64,000 nt of DNA from positions 144,215-208,214 of the forward strand of contig JBHJMN010000004.1 of assembly GCA_042219835.1 (NCBI GenBank). Reading direction: 5' to 3'. A program made the position numbers and the translations under genes. Within the stretch, counting starts at the first letter, position 1; each line of letters opens with the position of its first letter. Below are positions 1 to 7,218 of the stretch, in pieces. The notes below the pieces were generated by a model. The model was not told the origin of the DNA, did no database searches, and was given only the letters and a program-made list of their open reading frames with translations. The stretch is from Paenibacillus_G elgii_A (GTDB lineage Bacteria; Bacillota; Bacilli; Paenibacillales; NBRC-103111).

Positions 1-475
1 AAACAGGAACGCCTTCCCGGAGATGACGCTCTACCGACGCCTTAACCTCGGGAACCTGAGGCTCCCACACGGAAAGCCACAGCTCCTTCTCCGCTCTGCC
101 GATCAGATCCGCGATTTCGTTCATAACCGATTGGTCGCTGCGGATGTGCCAGATGACATCCATTTCCCGCTCCTGCTGAAGCATCGTCAACGATTTCTCC
201 AAATACGCAAAGGACTGATCGAATTGCTTCCTCAACCGGCCAATCCATTCGTCTGCCGGTACTGGGGAATATTTTACCGGCTCGGATGGGACAAGATGAA
301 CCGCGCCTTTGTCCATCAGCTTCCCGAGCACCTCGTAAATCATCGACCGTGGCACCCCTGAGCGCTTGCTTATTTCATAGCCGGTGACAGGGTGCGACTT
401 CAGCAGGCCGACGTAAGCCTTGCATTCGTAGGGCGAAAATCCGAGCTTTTGCAGCTCCTTAAATACGTCTTCCAT
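1..475 (-). CDS. TrmB-family transcriptional regulator (3' end beyond window)
   Basis: The first 158 codons are present and the C-terminus lies outside the window. It starts MEDVFKELQKLGFSPYECKAY, which is the typical TrmB N-terminus. A winged helix-turn-helix follows (about residues 8-75, with GYEISKRSGVPRSMIYEVL as the recognition region), then a helical linker (about 80-110) and the beginning of the effector domain (MNEIADLIGRAEKELW). TrmB proteins sense sugars or other small molecules. The gene is divergent from the CGTase gene, so a role in starch or maltodextrin control is possible but only inferred. Its upstream region carries the palindrome TAGTATACTA, a plausible autoregulatory site. 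The start ATG is 473-475; no long Shine-Dalgarno is evident. Confidence 0.85.
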   Translation of the reverse strand, partial: MEDVFKELQKLGFSPYECKAYVGLLKSHPVTGYEISKRSGVPRSMIYEVLGKLMDKGAVHLVPSEPVKYSPVPADEWIGRLRKQFDQSFAYLEKSLTMLQQEREMDVIWHIRSDQSVMNEIADLIGRAEKELWLSVWEPQVPEVKASVERHLREGVPV

Positions 476-494
476 AGATTCCCCTCATAGTAGT

Positions 495-504
495 TAGTAT
501 ACTA
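495..504. promoter_or_regulatory. 10-bp palindrome upstream of the TrmB-type gene
   Basis: A perfect palindrome TAGTATACTA lies about 20 bp upstream of the regulator start and is flanked by GTAGT and CCTAC, which extend the symmetry loosely. The position suits an autoregulatory operator or an overlap with the core promoter. This is inferred from position and symmetry only. Confidence 0.4.
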
Positions 505-565
505 CCTACTTTAAATGAAAGGGTTACCGATTGTCAAAGCAGTACGGAAGAAAAACATCTCTCCA

Positions 566-595
566 TTGACAAATTCATGCAGCCGAATTTACAAT
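566..595 (+). promoter_or_regulatory. Sigma-A-type promoter, TTGACA-N18-TACAAT
   Basis: TTGACA at 566-571 and TACAAT at 590-595 are separated by 18 bp and point towards the CGTase gene. The predicted start is near 602, giving a leader of about 190 nt that contains a terminator-like hairpin and a cre-like site. No better promoter is visible closer to the CGTase start. Confidence 0.55.
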
Positions 596-654
596 AAGCT
601 TGTAACCGAACAACATAAGGGCCATGCATTTTTCAGACCGTTATCGGTTTGAAA

Positions 655-700
655 AACAACCCCGGTATCTCTTAGGAGACGCCGGGGTTGTTCGCTTTTA
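655..700 (+). terminator. Terminator-like hairpin in the CGTase leader
   Basis: AACAACCCCGG (655-665) pairs with CCGGGGTTGTT (682-692) as a perfect 11-bp stem, followed by TCGCTTTT. On the minus strand the same stem is followed by TTTTTC, so it may act in both directions. GAACAAC at 608-614 could compete for the right arm (687-693), as in an attenuator. The alternative is an independent short RNA from the 566-595 promoter of roughly 95 nt. The stem is seen directly; its role is inferred. Confidence 0.6.
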
Positions 701-738
701 AAGGGGGGATTCATCGGACCCGGGTCAAACGATCAAAA

Positions 739-752
739 TGTAAGCGTTTCAC
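739..752. promoter_or_regulatory. cre-like site (TGTAAGCGTTTCAC) upstream of CGTase
   Basis: The left half TGTAAGCG fits the CcpA cre consensus; the right half is imperfect. It lies about 40 bp upstream of the CGTase start and downstream of the predicted transcription start, where CcpA would act as a roadblock. Just upstream, TCAAACGAT (725-733) resembles half of the palindrome before the broken LacI gene near 30.6 kb. Confidence 0.5.
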
Positions 753-791
753 TTTCGCACACCATTAATTAGGAAGCAGGAGGACTTGATA

Positions 792-2942
792 TTGAAAACA
801 TTACCGAAATTTCTTGCAGCCGTTCTTGCAATATCGCTGACCGCGGCCCTGCCCCCGCTTTCGCCGGCGGCGTCGGCCTCTCCGGATTCGTCCGTGTCCA
901 ACAAACAAAACTTTTCGACGGACGTCATTTACCAGATCGTAACCGACCGGTTTTCCGACGGTAATCCGGGCAACAATCCGACGGGGAATGCGTTCGACAG
1001 CACCTGCAAACGCAATCTGAAGCTGTATTGCGGCGGCGACTGGCAAGGCATCGTCAATAAAATCAATGACGGCTACTTGACCGGTATGGGCATTACCGCG
1101 ATCTGGATTTCCCAGCCCGTCGAAAATATTTATTCCGTCATCCGTTATCCCGACGCGGACACTACCGCCTACCACGGCTACTGGGCGCGCGATTTCAAAA
1201 AGACCAATCCCGCCTTCGGCAGCATGACCGACTTTCAAAACCTGATCAACGCCGCTCACGCTAAAAACATCAAGGTCATTATCGATTTTGCGCCAAACCA
1301 TACGTCCCCATCCATGGAGACGGACCCCTCCTTCGCGGAAAACGGAAAGCTATACAATAACGGCGCTTTGGTCGGAGGCTATACGGGAGATACGAACCTG
1401 TATTTCCACCATAACGGCGGAACGGATTTTTCGACACTGGAAAATGGGATCTACAAAAACCTGTACGATCTTGCGGATCTGGAGCACAATAACAGCTTCA
1501 TCGATACGTATTTTAAAGAAGCGATCCGAGCCTGGCTGGATCTCGGTATTGACGGCATCCGCGTGGATGCTGTTAAGCATATGCCATTCGGCTGGCAAAA
1601 AAATTGGATGGCTTCCATCTACAATACGAAGCCCGTCTTCACATTCGGCGAATGGTTTCTGGGCACGAACGAGATCGATCCGGTCAATCATCATTTCGCC
1701 AACGAGAGCGGCATGAGCCTGCTCGACTTCCGGTTCGGGCAAAAAGTGCGGCAAGTGTTCCGCGACAATACGGATTCCATGCATGGCCTGGACAGCATGA
1801 TTTCCGGAACGGCTGCAGACTATGCCCAAGTGAACGATCAGGTGACCTTCATCGATAACCATGACATGGACCGTTTTCAGGTATCGGGCGCAAGCAACCG
1901 GAGGCTGGAGCAGGCGCTTGCCTTTACGCTGACTTCCCGTGGCGTGCCGGCCATTTATTACGGAACCGAGCAGTATATGACCGGGAACGGCGATCCGAAC
2001 AACCGGGCAAAGATGACCTCGTTCTCGACGGCGACCACCGCCTATAACATCGTCAAGAAGCTGGCCCCGCTCCGCAAGTCGAACCCGGCGATCGCTTACG
2101 GAACAACACAGCAGCGGTGGATCAACAACGACGTATACATCTACGAGCGCAAATTCGGCGACAGCACAGCGGTCGTCGCCATCAACCGCAGTCAGACCTC
2201 CCCCGCCTCGATCAGCGGGCTCGTTACTTCGCTGCCGGCGGGCAATTACACCGATGCGCTGGAAGGACTGCTTAACGGTGGCGGACTGACGGTAGGCAGC
2301 GGCGGCGCCGCATCCTCGTTCACGCTGGCCGCCGGCGGCGTATCGGTCTGGCAGTACACGACTGCGCAAACGTCTCCGGCGATCGGACATGTCGGCCCGA
2401 TGATGGGGAAAGCCGGCAATACCGTCACCATTGACGGCAGAGGCTTCGGCTCGACGAAAGGCACGGTCTATTTCGGCTCGACGGCCGTAACCGGCGCCAA
2501 TATCGTCTCTTGGGAGGATACCGAGATCAAAGTGATCGTACCGGCGGCAGCAGCGGGCAAATACGGCATCAAAGTCAGAACGGCCGGCGGAGCTGACAGC
2601 AGCGTGTACGGCAACTTCAACCTCCTGACCAATGAGCAGGTCAACGTTCGCTTCGTGGTGAACAATGCCTCGACGACGCTGGGGGAAAACGTTTATCTGA
2701 CAGGCAGCGTGAGCGAGCTCGGCCAGTGGGAACCGGCCAAAGCGATCGGTCCGCTGTTTAATAAAGTGATGTATGCTTATCCGACTTGGTATTACGATGT
2801 CAGCGTTCCTGCGGGGACGGCTATCGAATTCAAATTTCTTAGGAAAAACGGCAGCTCCGTCACTTGGGAAGGCGGCTCCAACCATACGTTCACTACACCT
2901 TCCAGCGGTACGGCAACCATAACGGTGAACTGGCAGCCGTAA
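792..2942 (+). CDS. cgt: Cyclodextrin glucanotransferase (CGTase), secreted, GH13
   Basis: This extracellular enzyme converts starch to cyclodextrins by intramolecular transglycosylation. A signal peptide of about 30 residues (MKTLPKFLAAVLAIS, ending near ASAS) precedes a mature region starting SVSNKQNFSTDVIYQ, typical of circulans-type CGTase. Catalytic residues are D259 (GIRVDAVKH), E287 (FTFGEWF) and D358 (FIDNHD), offset by about 30 from the classical D229/E257/D328. The aromatic NLYDLADLEHNN region with its central Tyr is present. An IPT/TIG domain and a C-terminal CBM20 starch-binding domain (VYLTGSVSELGQW) follow, so the five-domain A-E architecture is complete at 716 residues. TTG at 792 was chosen because AGGAGG (778-783) lies 8 nt upstream; the TTG at 786 is too close. 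No mutation of a key residue is seen. Confidence 0.95.
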   Translation: MKTLPKFLAAVLAISLTAALPPLSPAASASPDSSVSNKQNFSTDVIYQIVTDRFSDGNPGNNPTGNAFDSTCKRNLKLYCGGDWQGIVNKINDGYLTGMGITAIWISQPVENIYSVIRYPDADTTAYHGYWARDFKKTNPAFGSMTDFQNLINAAHAKNIKVIIDFAPNHTSPSMETDPSFAENGKLYNNGALVGGYTGDTNLYFHHNGGTDFSTLENGIYKNLYDLADLEHNNSFIDTYFKEAIRAWLDLGIDGIRVDAVKHMPFGWQKNWMASIYNTKPVFTFGEWFLGTNEIDPVNHHFANESGMSLLDFRFGQKVRQVFRDNTDSMHGLDSMISGTAADYAQVNDQVTFIDNHDMDRFQVSGASNRRLEQALAFTLTSRGVPAIYYGTEQYMTGNGDPNNRAKMTSFSTATTAYNIVKKLAPLRKSNPAIAYGTTQQRWINNDVYIYERKFGDSTAVVAINRSQTSPASISGLVTSLPAGNYTDALEGLLNGGGLTVGSGGAASSFTLAAGGVSVWQYTTAQTSPAIGHVGPMMGKAGNTVTIDGRGFGSTKGTVYFGSTAVTGANIVSWEDTEIKVIVPAAAAGKYGIKVRTAGGADSSVYGNFNLLTNEQVNVRFVVNNASTTLGENVYLTGSVSELGQWEPAKAIGPLFNKVMYAYPTWYYDVSVPAGTAIEFKFLRKNGSSVTWEGGSNHTFTTPSSGTATITVNWQP

Positions 2943-2993
2943 TGCGCCACATTGCACCAGTAAAAAAACTAGTCCGAAAGGGTCAAAGACGTC

Positions 2994-3022
2994 TTGAGTT
3001 TTTGCCGAAGTGGTGCTATAGT
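2994..3022 (+). promoter_or_regulatory. Sigma-A-type promoter, TTGAGT-N17-TATAGT
   Basis: TTGAGT (2994-2999) and TATAGT (3017-3022) are spaced by 17 bp between the CGTase and cyclomaltodextrinase genes. Predicted start is near 3029. This gives the downstream gene its own transcript with a leader of about 90 nt that contains the next hairpin. Confidence 0.6.
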
Positions 3023-3053
3023 ATAGCTAAATTCAAAGGCAATGCTACCAACC

Positions 3054-3096
3054 AAAGGTACAACCTCGTATTTGCATCGGGGCTGTACCTTTTTTT
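3054..3096 (+). terminator. Hairpin plus T-run before the cyclomaltodextrinase gene (terminator or attenuator)
   Basis: AAAGGTACA (3054-3062) pairs with TGTACCTTT (3084-3092), and seven T residues run over 3090-3096. GGCAAT (3038-3043) can also pair with ATTGCC (3097-3102) as an outer stem. The hairpin could end the CGTase transcript, and because a promoter precedes it, it could also attenuate the next gene, whose Shine-Dalgarno begins only 7 bp later. No T-box or known riboswitch motif was recognised. Confidence 0.6.
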
Positions 3097-3117
3097 ATTG
3101 CCAAGGAGGATGACATC

Positions 3118-4860
3118 ATGTTACTGGAAGCCATTTACCATCGTCCGAAATCCAACTGGGCCTATGCCTACGACGAGCGCACGATCCATCTGCGCCTGCG
3201 CACCAAGCGGGATGACGTGGAGCGGGTCACCTTGATCGTCGGCGACAAATACGCGTGGGACCGGACCGTCGAAGAGCTCCCCATGACCAAGTGGGTTAGC
3301 GACACGCTGTTCGATTATTGGCATGTAGCGGTCCAGCCGCTCATGCGCCGTATGAGGTACGCCTTCCGGCTGGAATCGGACGAAGACACCGTCTGGTTAG
3401 ACGAGACCGGCATTGCGAACGAGGCGCCCAAGGACAGCATCAAAATGTTCGATTTCCCTTTCCTGAATCCGGTGGACGTGTTTGCACCCCCGGCTTGGGT
3501 CAAAGATGCCATTTTTTATCAAATCTTCCCGGAACGCTTCGCCAACGGGGACCCGGATAACGATCCGGAAGGCGTGGAACCGTGGGGCGGCGAGCCGACG
3601 CCCAAAAACTTTTTCGGGGGCGATCTGCAAGGCGTCATCGACCATTTGGATCACCTGAGCGCGCTTGGCGTCAACGCCATTTATTTCAATCCGCTCTTCA
3701 AAGCGACAACCAATCATAAATACGATACCGCCGATTATATGACGGTAGACCCTCACTTCGGCACGAACGAGACGCTGAAGAAGCTGGTTAAGGCTTGTCA
3801 CGAGCGCGGCATCCGCGTGCTGCTGGACGCCGTCTTCAACCATTGCGGGCACACGTTCCCTCCCTTCCTCGACGTCAAGGAAAAGGGAGCGGATTCCCGG
3901 TATGCCGGCTGGTTCCACGTGCGGGAATGGCCTCTCGACGTCAAGGACGGCATGCCGACCTTCGACACGTTCGCCTACGAGCCGATCATGCCGAAGCTGA
4001 ATACCGAGCATCCCGAAGTCAAGGAATACCTGCTGAATGTAGCCAAGTACTGGATCGAAGAAGTGGACATCGACGGCTGGCGTCTCGACGTAGCCAATGA
4101 GGTCGATCACCGCTTCTGGCGCGAATTCCGCGACGTCGTGAAAAAGGCTAAGCCCGATGCCTACATCCTCGGCGAAATATTTCACGACTCCATGCCCTGG
4201 CTCATGGGCGACCAGTTCGATGCGGTGATGAATTATCCGCTGACGAATATCATTATCGAATTCGCCGCCAAGAAGGAACGGGACGGCGCAAGCTTTGCCA
4301 ACGCCTTAGGCGCCCTTCTGGCAAGCTATCCGCAGCAAGCGAACGAAGTCGCCTTCAACCTGCTCGGAAGCCACGATACGGTGCGTCTGCTGACCCTTTG
4401 CGATGAAGACAAGCAGCGGATGAAGCTGGCCACGCTGCTTCAATTCACGCTAACCGGTACGCCTTGTGTCTATTACGGCGACGAAATCGGCCTGACCGGA
4501 GACCACGATCCCGGCTGCCGCAAATGCATGGAATGGGACGAGGCGAAGCAGGACCGCGAGCTGTTCGCGTTCTTCCGGCAAGTCATCGCGCTGCGCAAAC
4601 AATACGAAGCGCTGCGCACGGGCGAATTGACCTTCCGGTTTGCGCAGGAAAACGATATGCGCCTTGCCTACGAACGCTCGCTGGGCAGTGACTGTTTGAT
4701 CATCGCCGTGAATGCGGGTTCCGAGGCCGATACGCTGGTTTTGGAGGTCGATCGCAATCGTTGGAAGGATCTCTTGACCGAAGAAGAGCTGATCGCGGAC
4801 AGCGGAGAATTGCATCTGCACTTGCCCGCGAACGGCTTCCGTCTTCTGCTCGCACAATAA
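3118..4860 (+). CDS. Cyclomaltodextrinase / neopullulanase family (GH13_20), cytosolic
   Basis: This enzyme opens and hydrolyses cyclodextrins, and usually also maltodextrins and pullulan, in the cytoplasm. It has no signal peptide. An N-terminal CBM34-type beta domain (about 1-120) precedes the (beta/alpha)8 barrel. Barrel motifs are VNAIYFNPLF, LLDAVFNHCGH, DGWRLDVANEVD with nucleophile D324, ILGEIFHD with acid/base E353, and LLGSHDTVRLL with D420. At 580 residues the length is normal for the subfamily. AAGGAGG at 3103-3109 lies 8 nt before the ATG. Placed between a CGTase and a sugar importer, it is the expected intracellular partner that degrades imported cyclodextrins. Cyclomaltodextrinase, neopullulanase and maltogenic amylase cannot be told apart from sequence alone. 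Confidence 0.92.
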   Translation: MLLEAIYHRPKSNWAYAYDERTIHLRLRTKRDDVERVTLIVGDKYAWDRTVEELPMTKWVSDTLFDYWHVAVQPLMRRMRYAFRLESDEDTVWLDETGIANEAPKDSIKMFDFPFLNPVDVFAPPAWVKDAIFYQIFPERFANGDPDNDPEGVEPWGGEPTPKNFFGGDLQGVIDHLDHLSALGVNAIYFNPLFKATTNHKYDTADYMTVDPHFGTNETLKKLVKACHERGIRVLLDAVFNHCGHTFPPFLDVKEKGADSRYAGWFHVREWPLDVKDGMPTFDTFAYEPIMPKLNTEHPEVKEYLLNVAKYWIEEVDIDGWRLDVANEVDHRFWREFRDVVKKAKPDAYILGEIFHDSMPWLMGDQFDAVMNYPLTNIIIEFAAKKERDGASFANALGALLASYPQQANEVAFNLLGSHDTVRLLTLCDEDKQRMKLATLLQFTLTGTPCVYYGDEIGLTGDHDPGCRKCMEWDEAKQDRELFAFFRQVIALRKQYEALRTGELTFRFAQENDMRLAYERSLGSDCLIIAVNAGSEADTLVLEVDRNRWKDLLTEEELIADSGELHLHLPANGFRLLLAQ

Positions 4861-4894
4861 AGGTCGGCCGCCCAAAGCCAATGTCCGCACGAAG

Positions 4895-4936
4895 AAAGGG
4901 ACAAGCTCCGCATCACCTGCGGGACTTGTCCCTTTT
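4895..4936 (+). terminator. Rho-independent terminator after the cyclomaltodextrinase gene
   Basis: AAAGGGACAAG (4895-4905) and CTTGTCCCTTT (4925-4935) form a perfect 11-bp stem, followed by T-rich sequence (TTTTCCCTTTTG). It separates two convergent units and may also stop the importer operon on the other strand. Confidence 0.8.
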
Positions 4937-4973
4937 CCCTTTTGTTATATCCATTTGTCTTCAAACGTGCGAC

Positions 4974-5819
4974 TCAACCTTTGCTTGCTCCTGCCGTCAG
5001 CCCCTCCACCAGGAAACGCTGCAAATAAACAAACAGGATCGAAATCGGAACCGCAATCAGCACGGCGGCGGCTGCAAACAGCGTAAAATTGCTGTTCTGG
5101 TTGCTGCTGATCTGGTCGTACAGACCGACGGCAAGCGTCCAATTGTCTCTTGACCGCAGCACCATCCGCGCGAAAATAAAATCGACCCAAGGGCCGACGA
5201 ACTGCGTCAGCGCGGTGTATGCGAGCATCGGCTTGGACAGCGGAAGCATGATTTTGACGAAGATCGTAATGTTGTTCGCGCCATCGATTCTTGCCGCCTC
5301 ATCCAGACTGCGCGGGACCGTATCGAAAAAGCCTTTGGCAATAAAACTTCCGAGCAGCGGAGCGCCGAAGGAGTAGACGATAATCAACGCCAGATGCGTA
5401 TCCAGCAGGTTCAATTCCTTCAGCAAAATATAAATGGCGATCAAGCTCATGAAGCCGGGGAACATCCCGAGAATCAACACGGTGGACAACGCGGTTTGGC
5501 GCCCTTTGAACCGGAACCGGGACAGCGCGTAGCCGCACAGCAGCACCATCAAGGTGCCGAAAATCATCGATAAGGTGGCGATTTTGAGCGTATTCCAGTA
5601 CCAAGTGCCGAACAGGAAGCTTTTGGACGTGAACAGCTCCGTATAATGCTCGAAAACGAATTTCTCCGGAAACAAGGTTTTGCTGTACAAGGAACGACCC
5701 GGTCTGAAGGAAGCCAGAATGACCCACAGCGCCGGATATAAGCAGCATATAACTGCCACGATCAGAAACAGATAGCTGAACGTCAGCCGAATCGCATTGC
5801 CTAATTTTCTCCCTATCAT
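4974..5819 (-). CDS. malG: MalG-type sugar ABC transporter permease
   Basis: This inner-membrane permease of a carbohydrate importer of the CUT1 type has 281 residues and about six transmembrane helices. The EAA loop that contacts the ATPase is visible as DEAARIDGANNITIF followed by LPLSKP. Its ATG overlaps the stop of the MalF-type gene by 4 nt (ATGA), which indicates translational coupling. No ATPase gene is present in this operon, so a shared MsmX/MalK-type ATPase encoded elsewhere is expected. The genomic context suggests maltodextrin or cyclodextrin as substrate. Confidence 0.92.
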   Translation of the reverse strand: MIGRKLGNAIRLTFSYLFLIVAVICCLYPALWVILASFRPGRSLYSKTLFPEKFVFEHYTELFTSKSFLFGTWYWNTLKIATLSMIFGTLMVLLCGYALSRFRFKGRQTALSTVLILGMFPGFMSLIAIYILLKELNLLDTHLALIIVYSFGAPLLGSFIAKGFFDTVPRSLDEAARIDGANNITIFVKIMLPLSKPMLAYTALTQFVGPWVDFIFARMVLRSRDNWTLAVGLYDQISSNQNSNFTLFAAAAVLIAVPISILFVYLQRFLVEGLTAGASKG

Positions 5820-7129
5820 TGGATCATATCCTCCTCCCGGAACGAACGGGTCCTGCGGTAATTATAGATCGAGAACGAAGCGATGATCAGGAAAATGATA
5901 ATGCCAATAGCCGAGGCCATGTTGAACTGGCTTTGATTCAGCGTCAGCTTATACAACCAGGTGACAAGAAGGTCCGTTGCGCCCGCAAACTGATACTCCC
6001 CTTCGACCGGATTTCCGTCCGTCATCAGGAAAATCGCATTGAAGTTGTTGATATTCCCCGCAAATTGCGTAATGAGAATCGGGGCCGTCGTGAACATAAC
6101 CATCGGCAGCGTAATGATTCTGAACTTTTGAAACGCAGTCGCTCCATCCACTTCCGCAGCCTCGTACATATCGCGCGGAATCGTCGTCAGCACGCCCATA
6201 ATCAGCAGCATGGAAACGGGAATACCGACCCACATGTTCACAATGATTACCGTCGCTTTGGCCCACATCGGGTCTGTCAGCCACGGCAATTTCTCCATCC
6301 CGAAATACGATAAATATTGGTTGATCGGTCCGAACTGTCCGTTGAACAGATTTCGCATCACCAGCAGAGAGATCAGCGCCGGAATGGCGTAAGGGATAAT
6401 CATGATCGTCCGCCAAAGCGGTTTGAACCGGATATCCTTTTGCTGAATGATCAGGGCCACCAGAAACCCTCCGAAATAGGTCGTTACGGTCGACAATACC
6501 GCCCAAATGATCGTCCAGCGCAACACGCTGAAAAACGTATGGCTCCATGTCTTCAGCCCGATAAGGTCCTTAAACGTCTGAAACCCTACCCAGTCGACCA
6601 GTTTAGCCGGAGGCATATGGTTTGGGGAAGAATAGTTCGTGAAGGACAGCAAAATCATAAAGATAATCGGCATGACCGTAAAAAACAAAATGCCCGCCGC
6701 CGGCAGCATCAGAAAAGCTTCCGCAAATTTTCTGTCCCGGATATAGGCAAGCGACTGAATGAAATTATTCGGTCTTCCCCCCGCCTCCCGCAGCTTTCCG
6801 ACGAGATACGCATCCTTGACGACAAGCACGTACATCAAGATGAATAAGGCAAAAACCAGCAGGGTAATGACGCCCTTAATCAACAAAAAGATGGAATGGT
6901 CGCCGGGGACCATTCTGGCGATGCCATTCACTTTCTCCAAATGCATCGCCTGTTCGCCAAGCGTTACAATGCCCCACAGCGCCTGGCCTAAATTTTCGAC
7001 GAAATACTTCACCGCCGCCACCTCGATGAGCAGCAGCAGCAGCCCTTTGAGCCATTGCCGGTTATACCATTGTCCTAATCCTAATCCGATGAATGACAGC
7101 ACCGCTGCAGTGATCCGATGTTGAGACAT
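5816..7129 (-). CDS. malF: MalF-type sugar ABC transporter permease
   Basis: This is the partner permease of the CUT1 importer, with 437 residues. Extra N-terminal hydrophobic segments (about residues 5-110, including LKGLLLLLIEVAAV and ITLLVFALFILMYVLV) precede the six-helix permease core, as in MdxF-like proteins. The EAA loop is EAAEVDGATAFQKF with ITLPM. The ATG at 7129 is preferred because GGGAGAGGAG ends 11 nt upstream; the in-frame GTG at 7168 lies inside an intercistronic hairpin and has no Shine-Dalgarno. It lies between the binding-protein gene and malG in one operon. Confidence 0.9.
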   Translation of the reverse strand: MSQHRITAAVLSFIGLGLGQWYNRQWLKGLLLLLIEVAAVKYFVENLGQALWGIVTLGEQAMHLEKVNGIARMVPGDHSIFLLIKGVITLLVFALFILMYVLVVKDAYLVGKLREAGGRPNNFIQSLAYIRDRKFAEAFLMLPAAGILFFTVMPIIFMILLSFTNYSSPNHMPPAKLVDWVGFQTFKDLIGLKTWSHTFFSVLRWTIIWAVLSTVTTYFGGFLVALIIQQKDIRFKPLWRTIMIIPYAIPALISLLVMRNLFNGQFGPINQYLSYFGMEKLPWLTDPMWAKATVIIVNMWVGIPVSMLLIMGVLTTIPRDMYEAAEVDGATAFQKFRIITLPMVMFTTAPILITQFAGNINNFNAIFLMTDGNPVEGEYQFAGATDLLVTWLYKLTLNQSQFNMASAIGIIIFLIIASFSIYNYRRTRSFREEDMIQ

Positions 7130-7164
7130 GTATGACGATGCTCCTCTCCCGTAAAAATGTGGAA

Positions 7165-7191
7165 TCACCCGCCGTATTCCGCGACGGGTGA
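7165..7191 (-). other. Intercistronic hairpin between malE and malF
   Basis: TCACCCG (7165-7171) and CGGGTGA (7185-7191) form a 7-bp GC-rich stem with a 13-nt loop and no T-run. In this position it could protect the 3' end of malE mRNA and so keep the binding protein in excess over the permeases. This role is inferred from similar importer operons. Confidence 0.5.
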
Positions 7192-7218
7192 ACCATGACC
7201 CAGCCTCCCGGTCCGTTA

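Noticed and set aside
1350..2957. 535-codon open frame on the minus strand opposite the CGTase gene
   Set aside because: It is antisense to a clearly functional secreted enzyme, has no ribosome binding site and reads as low-complexity Arg/Ala-rich sequence typical of a shadow frame in GC-rich DNA.
3029..3110. T-box riboswitch before the cyclomaltodextrinase gene
   Set aside because: The leader is too short and lacks the T-box core (AGGGTGGNACCGCG-type) and a specifier stem; only a simple hairpin with a T-run is present.
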